A stretch of DNA of 64,000 nt, taken from Acinetobacter larvae. GTDB taxonomy: Bacteria; Pseudomonadota; Gammaproteobacteria; Pseudomonadales; Moraxellaceae. The translations under genes and the position numbers were made by a program. Shown here one piece after another: positions 39,634-49,027 of the stretch. A model generated the notes under the pieces. The model did not search any database and was not told the DNA's origin. It worked only from the letters and a program-made list of their open reading frames with translations. Position 1 is the stretch's first letter. Every line of letters starts with the position of its first letter. The stretch spans positions 1,054,001 to 1,118,000 of the forward strand of contig NZ_CP016895.1 in the NCBI RefSeq assembly GCF_001704115.1. The letters run 5' to 3'.

Positions 39634-42600
39634 ATGAACAGTTCTTTATTTCAAAAGCATTTAACGCTTAAGCCGCTTAGTATCTGTATATCTATTGCGG
39701 TATTCAGTGCTTATATGACACCAGTGAGTCATGCGGCACCGGCTGCTATTCATTATCAAATACAAAAAGGCTCATTGACGGATGCATTGAATTATGTAGC
39801 GCAAAAATCAAATGTTACCTTATTGCTGGACGCCAAGCAGACCGATGCATACCGTGCACCGCCCTTGTCTGGTCTTTATACCCCTGAGCAAGCCTTTGCC
39901 AGTTTATTGCAAGGCACACCATTTCGGATCAACAAAACTGCCGCAGGTTATTTATTGGTGAATGCACAGACTGGCACAGTGGCTCGCCAGCGACCTGATG
40001 GTACTGCGTTGGGCAATATGCAGGCTATGGGCACAGCATCTACCGTGTCTACAGCAGCAAGGGCGGATGTAACCTTAAGTACCATTGAATTAACAGCTGA
40101 TCAAGACCGTTACCAACAAGGGAAAGACAATCAATTTCAAAAAGATATCGTCAATATCTATAAGAACAAAGATGAAGTAGAACATTTTAAAGGGAGCAAC
40201 CCGGCCGATATTTTAAGTGGTATTCCTGGGGTCTATAGTAGCGATGCGCGCAATAGCGGGTCTTTATCGCCCAATGTCCGTGGTCTACAAGGGCAGGGGC
40301 GTGTGCCAGTGATTGTGGATGGTACCCAGCAAGAAATCTCAGTCTATCGTGGTTATTCAGGTGTCAATAACCGGACCTATGTCGACCCGAATCTACTGAG
40401 TGAGACCACCGTTTATAAAGGTGCAACAGAATTGGGTTATGCGGTGCCATCGGCGATTGGTGGTGCAGTGATGCTCAATACCATTAACAGTGATGATGTG
40501 ATTCCAGAAGGTAAAAACTGGGGCATCAATCTACGTTATGAAACCAATAATAATTCTACCAAGGCCAATCCACCGAGTTTTAACTATGGTCAAGACTATC
40601 GTACAACGGAGAACTGGTGGGCGATTTTAGGCGATGTCAATCCACAGCTTTATAAAGAGCTAGAAACTTCGGGTAAGAATCGCTTCTTTGAAGACAGTGC
40701 CTTTCGGGTGGCGGTTGCTGGAAAGAATGATCTGACCGATATTATGCTGGCCTATAGCAAGCGTAATCAAGGCAATTACTTCTCAGGCAAACGCGGAGGG
40801 GAAGTGTATAGCGAGCGTTTTGACAATGCGGCATCTTCAGGGGTAACGCTCAATGTGGCCGATATTGCCCCACCAGGGTATGAGGTCAGTAATACCTCCA
40901 GCAGCAATGAATCGGTTTTGATTAAAAACAATTGGAATCTTCCGAACAATCAAACGTTAAAGCTGAGTTGGCGGCATAGTGATATTGAATATGGCGAGAT
41001 TATGAACTCGCGTTCAGTCTATGGTTTTGTTGTCGATCAGTTAATTGATGGCGGTTCGACCCGTGCTGCACAGTGGCCCTTGGCCAAGGTCAAGCAAGAT
41101 GCGGGGCGGATTGATTATGCTTGGCAGCCCGATGATTCTAACTGGATCAATCTCAAACTGGGTACATGGTATAGCCGTACCGATAGTCGTAATAACAGCA
41201 GTGGTGCATCACCCTATGCACCAAGAATGTTAGATACCCAATGGGCTACCTATATTATGCAGTTCAGTGGTTGTGTGACCGATACTGGGATCAATCCTAA
41301 TTGCCAAATCAGTCAAGCGGTGATTGATGCTGCTACTAAAATATCGGGTAATCATAGCAATAGCGATGGACGCTTTAATCTGATTAATCCAGCCTTACAG
41401 GTTTCCGCCAATGACCGTTGGGGAGTGGACATCAGCAATACCTTTGCGCTGCATCCACAGTTGGATCTCACCGTCGGGGGGAGCTTACAAAAAGAAAAGC
41501 TCAACAGTAGTTCTGAGGATACGCCCTTAACCTGTTCCGATATGAATAATCTAGCCTACTGTAAAAAAATGGACTATGTATTTGGTCCCAAGAGCGGCGA
41601 ACGCCAAGAATATAACAGTTGGTTTAATTTTGACTGGCGCGCCACCAATCGACTTACGATCAATGTTGGTGGTCGTTGGGGGCGTTATTGGAGCTTAGAT
41701 ACTCAGCTTGATGAGAAATTACAAAGCAAGCAGTGGAGTAGACCAAAGGTTTTAGAGGCACAGATTTATAAAATTAATAAATATTTTACTAAGGCCGATG
41801 AAGAGGCGATGAAGGGTACCCAGTATCATTATGTTGTTAAAGTTGGCGATTTAATTATTGATGATTATGACTATGATGGTTATGCCAAATCTCAAGGCTA
41901 TGCAGGTGCTGCTTATCAGCAAGGTCAAGCATATCAATATAAAAATTATGAGTGGCGAGCCGATGAAAATGGTGTCCTGCATGCAGACAATGCACCAGGT
42001 ACCCTTGATCTGAAAGAAGGCGAAAAGATAGATGCGATTTTAGGCGATGAAGGAAAACGCTACCGTGCGATGACAGAAGAAGAAAAATATGCACCTATCG
42101 GCAAACGGCGTGGTCAACAGTTTGATCCATCTTTCTCGATCAGCTATGCCTTGAGTGATTTTTCTCGTGCCTATGCACGCTATGTGGAAGCCACCCGTTT
42201 CCCCTCGATTTATGAAAGCAGTATCGGCTTTTCGGAAAATATTAGTCAGCGTGGCTTTGAACCCGAGCATGCACAAAATATTGAAGTGGGTTATGTGCAT
42301 GACTTAGGACAATGGTTGCTGAGCTGGCGCAGTGCCGATGTCAAGCTGAATTATTATCATAATAAAATCAAAGACGTCATCGACCGCAACTACAATACGG
42401 GTACCTTTGCCCAATATGACCAGCTCAAAACCCAAGGTATTGAGCTACAAACCCGTTTTGACCAAGGTCGGATCTTTGGTGATTTTGGCTATAGTTATCT
42501 GATTAAAAGTGAGATGTGTGATGCAGACTATGCCGCGTTACTATCACCGATTCGCTTCGAGGCACCAAGCTGCTTTATCGGCGGTTTTCCGGGGGGCTAT

Positions 42601-42945
42601 TTACGCGGTGCGATTCCACCCAAGCATTCGATCAGTGCCAATTTAGCCACCCGTTTATGGGATGACAAATTAACCGTGGGTACCCGTGTTGGCTATCACT
42701 CAATGTCGAATATTAAAAAACAAAGTACTGAAGGTTGGACCTTTGCCAATCAGGGCTTAGACAGTTATGGCTGGAAGTCTTATTGGACGGTTGATGCCTA
42801 TGCCGATCTCATGCTTACACCAGCCTTTAAAGTCTCGGTAATCGGTACCAATTTGCGCAATGAATACTATCCAGATGCGCTGACACGTACCGCAATACCA
42901 GCACCGGGTCGGACCTTGAAGCTGGCATTTGATTATAAATTTTAA
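39634..42945 (+). CDS. Heme/hemophore-type TonB receptor with STN domain (HphR-like)
   Basis: The 1103-residue protein starts at ATG 39634 after GGGTTGGG. It has a signal peptide ending VSHA, an STN domain at about 35-105 (YQIQKGSLTDALNYVAQKSN) and TonB-box-like LSTIELTAD. The plug reads GIPGVYSSDARNSGSLSP and GQGRVPVIVDGTQQ. The barrel has FRAP-like TRFPSIYESSIGF followed by FEPEHAQNIEVGY. It closely parallels receptor 31756 and shares a long Tyr/Asp-rich insertion at about 715-835. The next genes are an HphA-like hemophore and a Slam, matching the HphR-HphA-HsmA locus described in A. baumannii. The symbol is not assigned because identity was not tested. Confidence 0.87.
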   Translation: MNSSLFQKHLTLKPLSICISIAVFSAYMTPVSHAAPAAIHYQIQKGSLTDALNYVAQKSNVTLLLDAKQTDAYRAPPLSGLYTPEQAFASLLQGTPFRINKTAAGYLLVNAQTGTVARQRPDGTALGNMQAMGTASTVSTAARADVTLSTIELTADQDRYQQGKDNQFQKDIVNIYKNKDEVEHFKGSNPADILSGIPGVYSSDARNSGSLSPNVRGLQGQGRVPVIVDGTQQEISVYRGYSGVNNRTYVDPNLLSETTVYKGATELGYAVPSAIGGAVMLNTINSDDVIPEGKNWGINLRYETNNNSTKANPPSFNYGQDYRTTENWWAILGDVNPQLYKELETSGKNRFFEDSAFRVAVAGKNDLTDIMLAYSKRNQGNYFSGKRGGEVYSERFDNAASSGVTLNVADIAPPGYEVSNTSSSNESVLIKNNWNLPNNQTLKLSWRHSDIEYGEIMNSRSVYGFVVDQLIDGGSTRAAQWPLAKVKQDAGRIDYAWQPDDSNWINLKLGTWYSRTDSRNNSSGASPYAPRMLDTQWATYIMQFSGCVTDTGINPNCQISQAVIDAATKISGNHSNSDGRFNLINPALQVSANDRWGVDISNTFALHPQLDLTVGGSLQKEKLNSSSEDTPLTCSDMNNLAYCKKMDYVFGPKSGERQEYNSWFNFDWRATNRLTINVGGRWGRYWSLDTQLDEKLQSKQWSRPKVLEAQIYKINKYFTKADEEAMKGTQYHYVVKVGDLIIDDYDYDGYAKSQGYAGAAYQQGQAYQYKNYEWRADENGVLHADNAPGTLDLKEGEKIDAILGDEGKRYRAMTEEEKYAPIGKRRGQQFDPSFSISYALSDFSRAYARYVEATRFPSIYESSIGFSENISQRGFEPEHAQNIEVGYVHDLGQWLLSWRSADVKLNYYHNKIKDVIDRNYNTGTFAQYDQLKTQGIELQTRFDQGRIFGDFGYSYLIKSEMCDADYAALLSPIRFEAPSCFIGGFPGGYLRGAIPPKHSISANLATRLWDDKLTVGTRVGYHSMSNIKKQSTEGWTFANQGLDSYGWKSYWTVDAYADLMLTPAFKVSVIGTNLRNEYYPDALTRTAIPAPGRTLKLAFDYKF

Positions 42946-42996
42946 CGGTTAAACCCAGTGTATTGCGATTGATCGCTTTATGCTACGCAATCAAGT

Positions 42997-43013
42997 GTAA
43001 TGATTATCATTAC
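42997..43013 (+). promoter_or_regulatory. Fur box upstream of the HphA-like gene
   Basis: GTAATGATTATCATTAC is a perfect 17-base palindrome apart from its central base and an excellent Fur-box core. It lies 31 bases before the hemophore-like start, so this gene likely has its own iron-repressed promoter despite following the receptor gene closely. Confidence 0.8.
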
Positions 43014-43043
43014 ATTTTAATTTAGATCTCGAGGAGAGACATG

Positions 43044-43949
43044 ATGCAATTCAATAAAGTACTTTTAGCGACTTTCGTTGCTGCCGCTGCAGCCAGTGCA
43101 CATGCCAATGTTGTTGGCAATAGCAGCAATCTTGAAAAAATAAAAGTTGGTGCAGTTGGAACGGATATTAACCACACCGGTGATGTAGTGGGTGCCCCAG
43201 CGATTGCGGTGATCAATAACGGTGTAAATGCAGCACCAGTCACCAATAAGTTTGTCGACTTGTCTAGTTTACGTGGCATGGCAGATAAATGGTATTCAAA
43301 AATGACTACCAATTTAGGTGGTCTCGATTCATCTGGTATTGTGCAACTGGACTTTAATAAATGGAATTTACCAAAACCAGTACCGGACCACAGTGTATTG
43401 GGTAAATTCTCTTATCAACAAATCCAGCTTGATCCAAATAATGCATCACAAAGTGTCTTCTTTGGTGAATGGCACCAAGGCAGTACCACTTCGGCAGCAG
43501 ACAATACCCGTACTGTCTTCTATGTCGGTAGTACCGATAACTTAAGCCTACCGACCTCTGGTACTGCGACATATCAAGTGACAGGGATTAACCAATACAA
43601 TGGTGCGGTCAATAGCGTAATCAGTGGTTGGACCGGAAATGGCACTACTGCGGCTCCACAAGATGTACTAACAGGTACCTTAGTCGCTGATTTTGGTGCT
43701 AAGTCTCTTACAACAGAATCAGCTTTAACCCGTGCTGTGGCTAAACAAGGTGCTGCAAATACAATCTTAATTGCTGCAAAAATTGCCAATAATGGTGGTT
43801 TCACGGGTACAGCTGTTGCCAATGGTAGCGTAATTGGTAAAACCGATGGTAGCTTCTTTGGTCCCAATGCGGCGGCTCTAGCGGGTAATGCGACTTTTGC
43901 GGGTAATCAACAATTAAATACTGCTTTTGGGGGACAAAAAGCACAGTAA
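43044..43949 (+). CDS. hphA: HphA-like Slam-dependent secreted hemophore (locus 2)
   Basis: The 301-residue protein has a Sec signal peptide (MQFNKVLLATFVAAAAASAHA) with no lipobox. ATG 43044 is seven bases after AGGAG; ATG 43041 is the alternative. The mature N-terminal portion contains candidate heme-ligand His residues in DINHTGD, VPDHSVLG and FGEWHQGS. The C-terminal barrel ends with GSFFGPNAAALAGNATFAG, the Slam-substrate signature. It lies between a heme-type receptor and a Slam gene, the HphR/HphA/HsmA order known from A. baumannii hemophilin. Secretion by the neighbouring Slam and heme delivery to the upstream receptor are inferred from that system. Confidence 0.7.
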   Translation: MQFNKVLLATFVAAAAASAHANVVGNSSNLEKIKVGAVGTDINHTGDVVGAPAIAVINNGVNAAPVTNKFVDLSSLRGMADKWYSKMTTNLGGLDSSGIVQLDFNKWNLPKPVPDHSVLGKFSYQQIQLDPNNASQSVFFGEWHQGSTTSAADNTRTVFYVGSTDNLSLPTSGTATYQVTGINQYNGAVNSVISGWTGNGTTAAPQDVLTGTLVADFGAKSLTTESALTRAVAKQGAANTILIAAKIANNGGFTGTAVANGSVIGKTDGSFFGPNAAALAGNATFAGNQQLNTAFGGQKAQ

Positions 43950-44058
43950 AATACTGTATGGACAGTCAAAGCAGCGTAGTTTTATATTAAGGTTTATCAC
44001 GCTTAATACGTAAAAACTATTGTAGAATCAGACTGATAATAAGTACGCAACAACCATA

Positions 44059-44086
44059 AGTTGCTAGAGTAATTCTAGCAACTTTT
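44059..44086 (+). terminator. Terminator/attenuator between hemophore gene and Slam
   Basis: A perfect ten-base stem AGTTGCTAGA/TCTAGCAACT with a five-base loop is followed by a short T run, about 110 bases after the hemophore stop and 28 bases before the Slam start. Partial read-through would give abundant secreted protein and little translocator. Confidence 0.7.
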
Positions 44087-44114
44087 CTTCAATTGCTTGG
44101 GGCTAAAGATTTAC

Positions 44115-45602
44115 ATGATATTCAAAAATGCACGATGCCATCTGCTGCGGTGCAGCATCGTTTTGTGCACAATCAGTCAGCAGACTTTTGCCGTAGAAGA
44201 AGATACCTATTTGCTGCGTGAGCAAAATAAGCTGCAACTGCAGCAACAAGAGCAACAGATTGTTGCTGAAGCACAATTTCCAAATGAACAACAAGCATCT
44301 TACCTGACCATCAACGGACAAAGTTTTGCAGTACAAGATAATGATGCAGACTTAACCCGCGCTATCTTTATTAGTATTAACCGTCAACAGTGGGCAGACC
44401 TTGAGCGCTTTTTATTACGTTATCGCCAATTACAGCCACATGCTGAAGTCGTCGTACTGTTTGCTGAGGGAGCATTGGCTCGCGCGAAACAAGATTTAGG
44501 ATTGGCAGAACAAAAATTTAAAGCCATGCTCGCCATAGATGATGAATTTAGTCGCGGTAAACTGGAATTGGCTCGGGTGTTGTTTGAAAATAAAAAAAAT
44601 AAGCAGGCGGAGCAAATGTTTCGAGAGGTTTATGTCGACATGCCCGCAGACATTCAAAAATCAATACAACTGTATTTGGAAGCGATTCAGTTGAAGGATC
44701 GTTGGCGTAGTAAAGTCTCGCTGGGACTGACCTATAATAGTAATATTAATCAGAAAGCGGCAGGGCATAATGAATGTTTTAGTGTGATTACCGATCAAAA
44801 TGGCAATCAATATTGTTGGACACGTCGTTCAGAAGAGGCTGTATCAGATTGGGGCTGGAATTTTAATTTAAATCATAATAAAAATTTTGAGTTTAAAGAT
44901 CAGCAGAGTGTATTTATCAAAAGCTTATGGTATGGCACCCTATATGAAAATGAAAGGGATTATAACAATCAGACCTTCAATCTAAATACGGGCTATCGTT
45001 TTGCTGATGCTCGGCATGACTTCGCTGTTGGACCATTATTTGAAAAATATATCTGGGGTGGAAAAACACTCTACAATGGTTATGGCGCACGCTTAGAATA
45101 TAGTTATGTCGCCAATGCTAAAAACTTGCTTAATCTACAAATTGATGTACAGGATAATCATTTTAATAAAGATGCTTTGGCACAATATTATGATGGACAG
45201 CAATATAGTGCTTATCTGACTTGGAATCATTCTATCCAGCAGAGCCTGATTGGTTTTGCCAATTTGAGTTATATCAAGAAAGACGTAAACGACAAAGCCA
45301 ATAGTTTCGATCAGTGGGGGGGGCGTGTAGGTCTTTATAAAATGTTCCAAAATAATTCGGCCTTGTCTATTTTGGCGATGTATCGTCATAGTAATTATCA
45401 GCAAGCCAATAACTGGATTGGACCACAAGCTTCACGCAATAAAGAACAAATCTATTTTTTAAATTATGATATGCCGCAATATACTTATAAGGGTATTTAT
45501 CCAAGTCTGAGCTATAAATATAGCCATTTAGATTCCAATAATAAGTGGTTTTATGATTATTCCGCACACGAAGTTATTTTTAAATTACAAAAGAATTTTT
45601 AG
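44115..45602 (+). CDS. Slam-family outer-membrane translocator (locus 2, HsmA-like)
   Basis: I start at ATG 44115, giving signal sequence MIFKNARCHLLRCSIVLCT ending TFA; a TTG at 44097 extends it by six residues. The 495-residue product has a TPR-like helical domain at about 85-195 (RQQWADLERFLLRYRQLQPH, GKLELARVLFENKKNKQAEQ). The DUF560 barrel begins near VSLGLTYNSNINQKA and ends FKLQKNF. It follows the HphA-like gene and is the expected exporter for it. It is an architectural paralogue of the Slam at 25078-26610, with a different barrel sequence, consistent with one dedicated translocator per client. Confidence 0.85.
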   Translation: MIFKNARCHLLRCSIVLCTISQQTFAVEEDTYLLREQNKLQLQQQEQQIVAEAQFPNEQQASYLTINGQSFAVQDNDADLTRAIFISINRQQWADLERFLLRYRQLQPHAEVVVLFAEGALARAKQDLGLAEQKFKAMLAIDDEFSRGKLELARVLFENKKNKQAEQMFREVYVDMPADIQKSIQLYLEAIQLKDRWRSKVSLGLTYNSNINQKAAGHNECFSVITDQNGNQYCWTRRSEEAVSDWGWNFNLNHNKNFEFKDQQSVFIKSLWYGTLYENERDYNNQTFNLNTGYRFADARHDFAVGPLFEKYIWGGKTLYNGYGARLEYSYVANAKNLLNLQIDVQDNHFNKDALAQYYDGQQYSAYLTWNHSIQQSLIGFANLSYIKKDVNDKANSFDQWGGRVGLYKMFQNNSALSILAMYRHSNYQQANNWIGPQASRNKEQIYFLNYDMPQYTYKGIYPSLSYKYSHLDSNNKWFYDYSAHEVIFKLQKNF

Positions 45603-45679
45603 AGATGAATGGGCAGGCGGTGATGGAGCCCATGGTTGAGATTCAATGCTTACAACCATAGGCGCTTTGATTGGAGATA

Positions 45680-47014
45680 TTATTTTTGTACTTCTAGGCT
45701 ATTGTGAAGTGCTTTGTCTACAGCATCGGACGGTTTGCTTTCACGAATGCAGGCAAAAGCCAATAACGACAACAGTGCTGCACCACATAAATAATAGCCC
45801 ACAGCAGCGATGCCATAGCTATTGGCAAGGGCTGTAGCGATTAATGGTGCAAAAGATGCGCCTAAAATACTGGCTAAATTATAGGCCAGTGCTGAGCCTG
45901 TATAACGGACTGAAATTGGAAAAATTTCTGACAGAATTGTACCAATTGGTCCATAGGTTAGCCCCATAATACTAAGACCGAGACATAAGAAGATCAGCAC
46001 CGAAATGGGTTGCTTGGCAACAAAAAGGCTCGAGAAGCATAGCCCAAAAAGCACCACCAAAATACAAATAGCGATAGAGGTATTTTTGCGTCCAAATTTT
46101 TCCGCCAACTTTGCCGAAATTGGAATACAGATGGCAAAACATACGGTTGCAACCAATTGCATTTGTAAGAAGCTATCTCGTGTATAACCGAGTGCGGTTG
46201 TTCCCCAGTTTAATGCAAAGACCGTCATTAAATAAAACAATACTAAGGTACAAACCGTAGCCAATGTGCCAATGATTAATTTTGCAACATGTAGCGAAAT
46301 AACTTCTTTAAAGGGAGCTTTGGATGCTTTTTGTTTATCGAGCACCTTTTGAAATTCAGGAGACTCATGTAGTTTCAAGCGAATATATAAGCCCAAGAAG
46401 ACCAATAGTGCACTAGAAATAAAGGGAATACGCCATCCCCAAGCCAAGAAGTCAGCATCTGACATGAATGCGCCCAATAATAAGAATGAGCCTGCTGCCA
46501 AGATGAAGCCTATAGGTGCCCCGAGTTGTGGGAACATGCCATACCACGCACGTTTACCTTTGGGTGCATTTTCTGTCGCCAATAATACCGCACCACTCCA
46601 TTCACCACTCAATCCTAAGCCTTGTCCTAAACGACAAAGTGCTAAGAGTAAGGGAGCTAGAACGCCTATCTGTGCATAACTGGGTAATAAACCAATACAG
46701 ACCGTTGAGATCCCCATGAGTAACAGTGCCGCCACCAATGTTGCTTTACGTCCAATCCGATCGCCTAAATGCCCAAATACTGTTGCTCCAATTGGGCGTA
46801 CCACAAATGCGATTGAGAACGTTGCTAAAGATTGTAGTAATGCCACGCTACCACCGCTTTCTGGGAAAAATAATTTTGGGAACACCAAAACTGCTGCGGT
46901 TGCATAGATATAGAAATCAAAAAATTCGATTGTGGTACCAATTAAACTGGCAAATAAGACGCGGGTCTTTGAGTTGGGATTGACCGAGGCGTTCGCGTGT
47001 GCACTATATTCCAT
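45680..47014 (-). CDS. MHS-family MFS transporter (organic acid:H+ symporter type)
   Basis: The 444-residue protein has 12 predicted membrane helices and the metabolite:H+ symporter signatures. These are the helix 1 motif GTTIEFFDFYIYATAA, the loop 2-3 motif GHLGDRIGRKATL, GQGLGLSGEWSGAVLL in helix 4, and AWGWRIPFISS near the middle. The family includes ShiA, KgtP and ProP and imports shikimate, dicarboxylates, betaine and similar compounds. The substrate is not determinable. It is convergent with the locus 2 Slam gene and has no obvious functional partner; a second MHS transporter lies at 61317-62618. Confidence 0.85.
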   Translation of the reverse strand: MEYSAHANASVNPNSKTRVLFASLIGTTIEFFDFYIYATAAVLVFPKLFFPESGGSVALLQSLATFSIAFVVRPIGATVFGHLGDRIGRKATLVAALLLMGISTVCIGLLPSYAQIGVLAPLLLALCRLGQGLGLSGEWSGAVLLATENAPKGKRAWYGMFPQLGAPIGFILAAGSFLLLGAFMSDADFLAWGWRIPFISSALLVFLGLYIRLKLHESPEFQKVLDKQKASKAPFKEVISLHVAKLIIGTLATVCTLVLFYLMTVFALNWGTTALGYTRDSFLQMQLVATVCFAICIPISAKLAEKFGRKNTSIAICILVVLFGLCFSSLFVAKQPISVLIFLCLGLSIMGLTYGPIGTILSEIFPISVRYTGSALAYNLASILGASFAPLIATALANSYGIAAVGYYLCGAALLSLLAFACIRESKPSDAVDKALHNSLEVQK

Positions 47015-47339
47015 GAGAAACCATCATATTCTAGAGCAAGAGAACAGGCTGTAATGAAAATAAAAACTTTAATTTTCGATACGCGCTGTTCTTGCCCATT
47101 ATTCAATTACAAAAATAATTTTGGCTTATCACGCCAAATGGTGCAGAGCTGTTTTAGCTGGTGTATCAATAATCAAGATGACTTTTAGCTTGATTTAACA
47201 CATTAATTTCTAAAACACTGCAAAGATGCAATGATTTATACGCCAATCTGGGCATGAATGAAAACGAAGTTTTCTCATTCTAAACTGAACAAAATTCATG
47301 ATGAATAAAATACCACTATGCCCGTGAGACGTTGTGGTT
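47015..47339. other. Gene-free region between MFS transporter and FecR pair 4
   Basis: The 325 bases presumably hold the promoter of the minus-strand transporter gene. I see no intact gene and no TonB-receptor remnant that would pair with the upstream FecI/FecR genes. Confidence 0.4.
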
Positions 47340-48383
47340 CTACTCTGGGTTTGTCCGGGCTGCGGCAGGTACTTTGACGATGTTGATAAATGGAATGTAG
47401 TGCTGGATTTTAATGCCTAAACTCTCTTCTAATAAGTTAAAAGCTTGCGCTTGATGATCAAGCGGTAAAATAGCTGTGACTTTCAGATGTTGAATCTGAT
47501 CGTCTTGATATAAAATTTTAGTTTGCCCGTAGCTTTCCAAGATATTGAGCACTTGTGCCAAAGGCATATTTTCTACGATTAAACTGCGTTTCTGCCAAGC
47601 ATGCTCAATACTGTCTGTAGAAATATCTTTTTGTTGTATTTGTCCGTTCGCACTGATTTTCAGTTGCTGACCGGCTGCGACAATATATTGCCCTTGTTGA
47701 GTTTGGACAGATACCTTAGATTCCAACATGGTCACGACAGTTTCATGGTCAGTTTGATTGACAATAAATCGTGTACCTAAGGCTTGAATTTGAGCATAGG
47801 CAGTTTGAATAACAAAAGGTCTTTGCGGATCTTTATGTACATCCACCAAAATATTACCTTCAAGTAAATTAACCTGTCGCTGTTTATGGTTAAACGTAAG
47901 ATTATAAGCTGTCCTTCCCGCACTTTGTATTTGGCTGTGATCCGTCATCTGTTGTTTTTGCCATTGGTTATAACAGTTTTGATGATCTGCCAGCCAGAAT
48001 TGAATGGGTAATATCGCTGTAGCGATCCATAATGAAAGTGCACTGAAAATAATCAGACTTAAAAGCGGGAAATTGGGTTTAAATTTAAATTGAGGTTTAT
48101 GCTGTAATGCCTGCTGAAGAATACGACGTGACGCGCCATGATCCTGTGGCGTTTTAATTTGTTGTAAGCGCTCAATGACTTGTTGCATTTGCTGTACAGC
48201 AAGTTGATGCATAGGGTCTTGTGCTAACCATCGCTGAAAATCATCTTGATCTTGTTGTGTGCTTTCATCACTGCTGATTTTCACCAGCCACGCAGAAGCT
48301 TGTTGTAAAATATCATCAGATAATGGTTCAGTCGATGTGGTCATATGCAAAAAATCAGCAACAGGTGCAGTCGCAATAGTCAT
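47340..48383 (-). CDS. FecR-type sigma regulator (pair 4)
   Basis: The 347-residue protein has the DUF4880-like N-terminus at about 25-75 (QASAWLVKISSDESTQQDQD, FQRWLAQDP). A membrane segment follows at about 108-125 (LLSLIIFSALSLWIATAIL), then the FecR domain (GRTAYNLTFNHKQRQVNLLE, GNILVDVHKDPQRPF, ALGTRFIVNQT) and a C-terminal STN-contact region (PLAQVLNILESYGQTKIL). It is closely similar to FecR pair 1 throughout. ATG at 48383 or the internal Met14 could be the start. No STN receptor gene adjoins this pair. Confidence 0.9.
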   Translation of the reverse strand: MTIATAPVADFLHMTTSTEPLSDDILQQASAWLVKISSDESTQQDQDDFQRWLAQDPMHQLAVQQMQQVIERLQQIKTPQDHGASRRILQQALQHKPQFKFKPNFPLLSLIIFSALSLWIATAILPIQFWLADHQNCYNQWQKQQMTDHSQIQSAGRTAYNLTFNHKQRQVNLLEGNILVDVHKDPQRPFVIQTAYAQIQALGTRFIVNQTDHETVVTMLESKVSVQTQQGQYIVAAGQQLKISANGQIQQKDISTDSIEHAWQKRSLIVENMPLAQVLNILESYGQTKILYQDDQIQHLKVTAILPLDHQAQAFNLLEESLGIKIQHYIPFINIVKVPAAARTNPE

Positions 48384-48457
48384 TCATAGCAAGAGCAATC
48401 CATCGCAAGAGCCAATAAATAGTGGTGAATAATAGGTCAAATAAAAGCTACCGTGGT

Positions 48458-48961
48458 TTATTGACTATGGTGATGGCAATGCAATAATGCTTTGATTAAA
48501 TCACGTTGTACAGTCTTGGTGGAGATATTCAGCTGTAAGGCAATTTCAGTTTGTGGAATTTCATCAATATAATGCATGAGTAAAATACTGCGTGGACGCT
48601 CATCTAAATCACTTAAAATAAATGCCATTTGATCTAAAATCTCAATGGCCATTAGGGTTTCTTCAGGTGAGGGGTGGCGCCAGTCTTCTTCAAATTGCGC
48701 GAGATAACATAAATAAGCTTGCTCAATTTTTTTACGTCGCGCTTGGTCAATGATAATACGCTTCGCCGTAGCATAAATATAGTTTTGTGGCTTCTGAATA
48801 CTAAATATATCTTTACTACGCATGATCTTGACAAAGGTATCTTGGAGTACATCTTCAGCATGATCTTGTGAGCCCATGGTCTTACATAACCAATGATACA
48901 GCCAATGGTGGTTGTCCTTATATAACGTAGCAATCAAATGCGAAGCAGATAAAGCAGTCAT
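48458..48961 (-). CDS. FecI-type ECF sigma factor (pair 4)
   Basis: The 167-residue protein has region 2 at about 15-80 (HHWLYHWLCKTMGSQDHAED, VLQDTFVKIMRSKD, YIYATAKRIIIDQARRKK) and region 4 at about 112-160 (LDERPRSILLMHYIDEIPQT, LNISTKTVQRDLIKALL). It is a paralogue of the pair 1 sigma factor. A Fur box precedes it and its FecR follows 74 bases downstream. With no local receptor, it may act on one of the receptors elsewhere in this island. Confidence 0.9.
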   Translation of the reverse strand: MTALSASHLIATLYKDNHHWLYHWLCKTMGSQDHAEDVLQDTFVKIMRSKDIFSIQKPQNYIYATAKRIIIDQARRKKIEQAYLCYLAQFEEDWRHPSPEETLMAIEILDQMAFILSDLDERPRSILLMHYIDEIPQTEIALQLNISTKTVQRDLIKALLHCHHHSQ

Positions 48962-49006
48962 AGAAATTTAAACTGGGATTTGTTTATAGGCATTAAGTTT
49001 ATTTTA

Positions 49007-49027
49007 AAATGATAATAATTACCATTT
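49007..49027 (-). promoter_or_regulatory. Fur box upstream of the fourth fecI-type gene
   Basis: AAATGATAATAATTACCATTT is a good Fur-type palindrome 46 bases upstream of the minus-strand sigma start. The remaining bases to 49606 contain no recognised gene and presumably carry the vgrG promoter. Confidence 0.7.
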
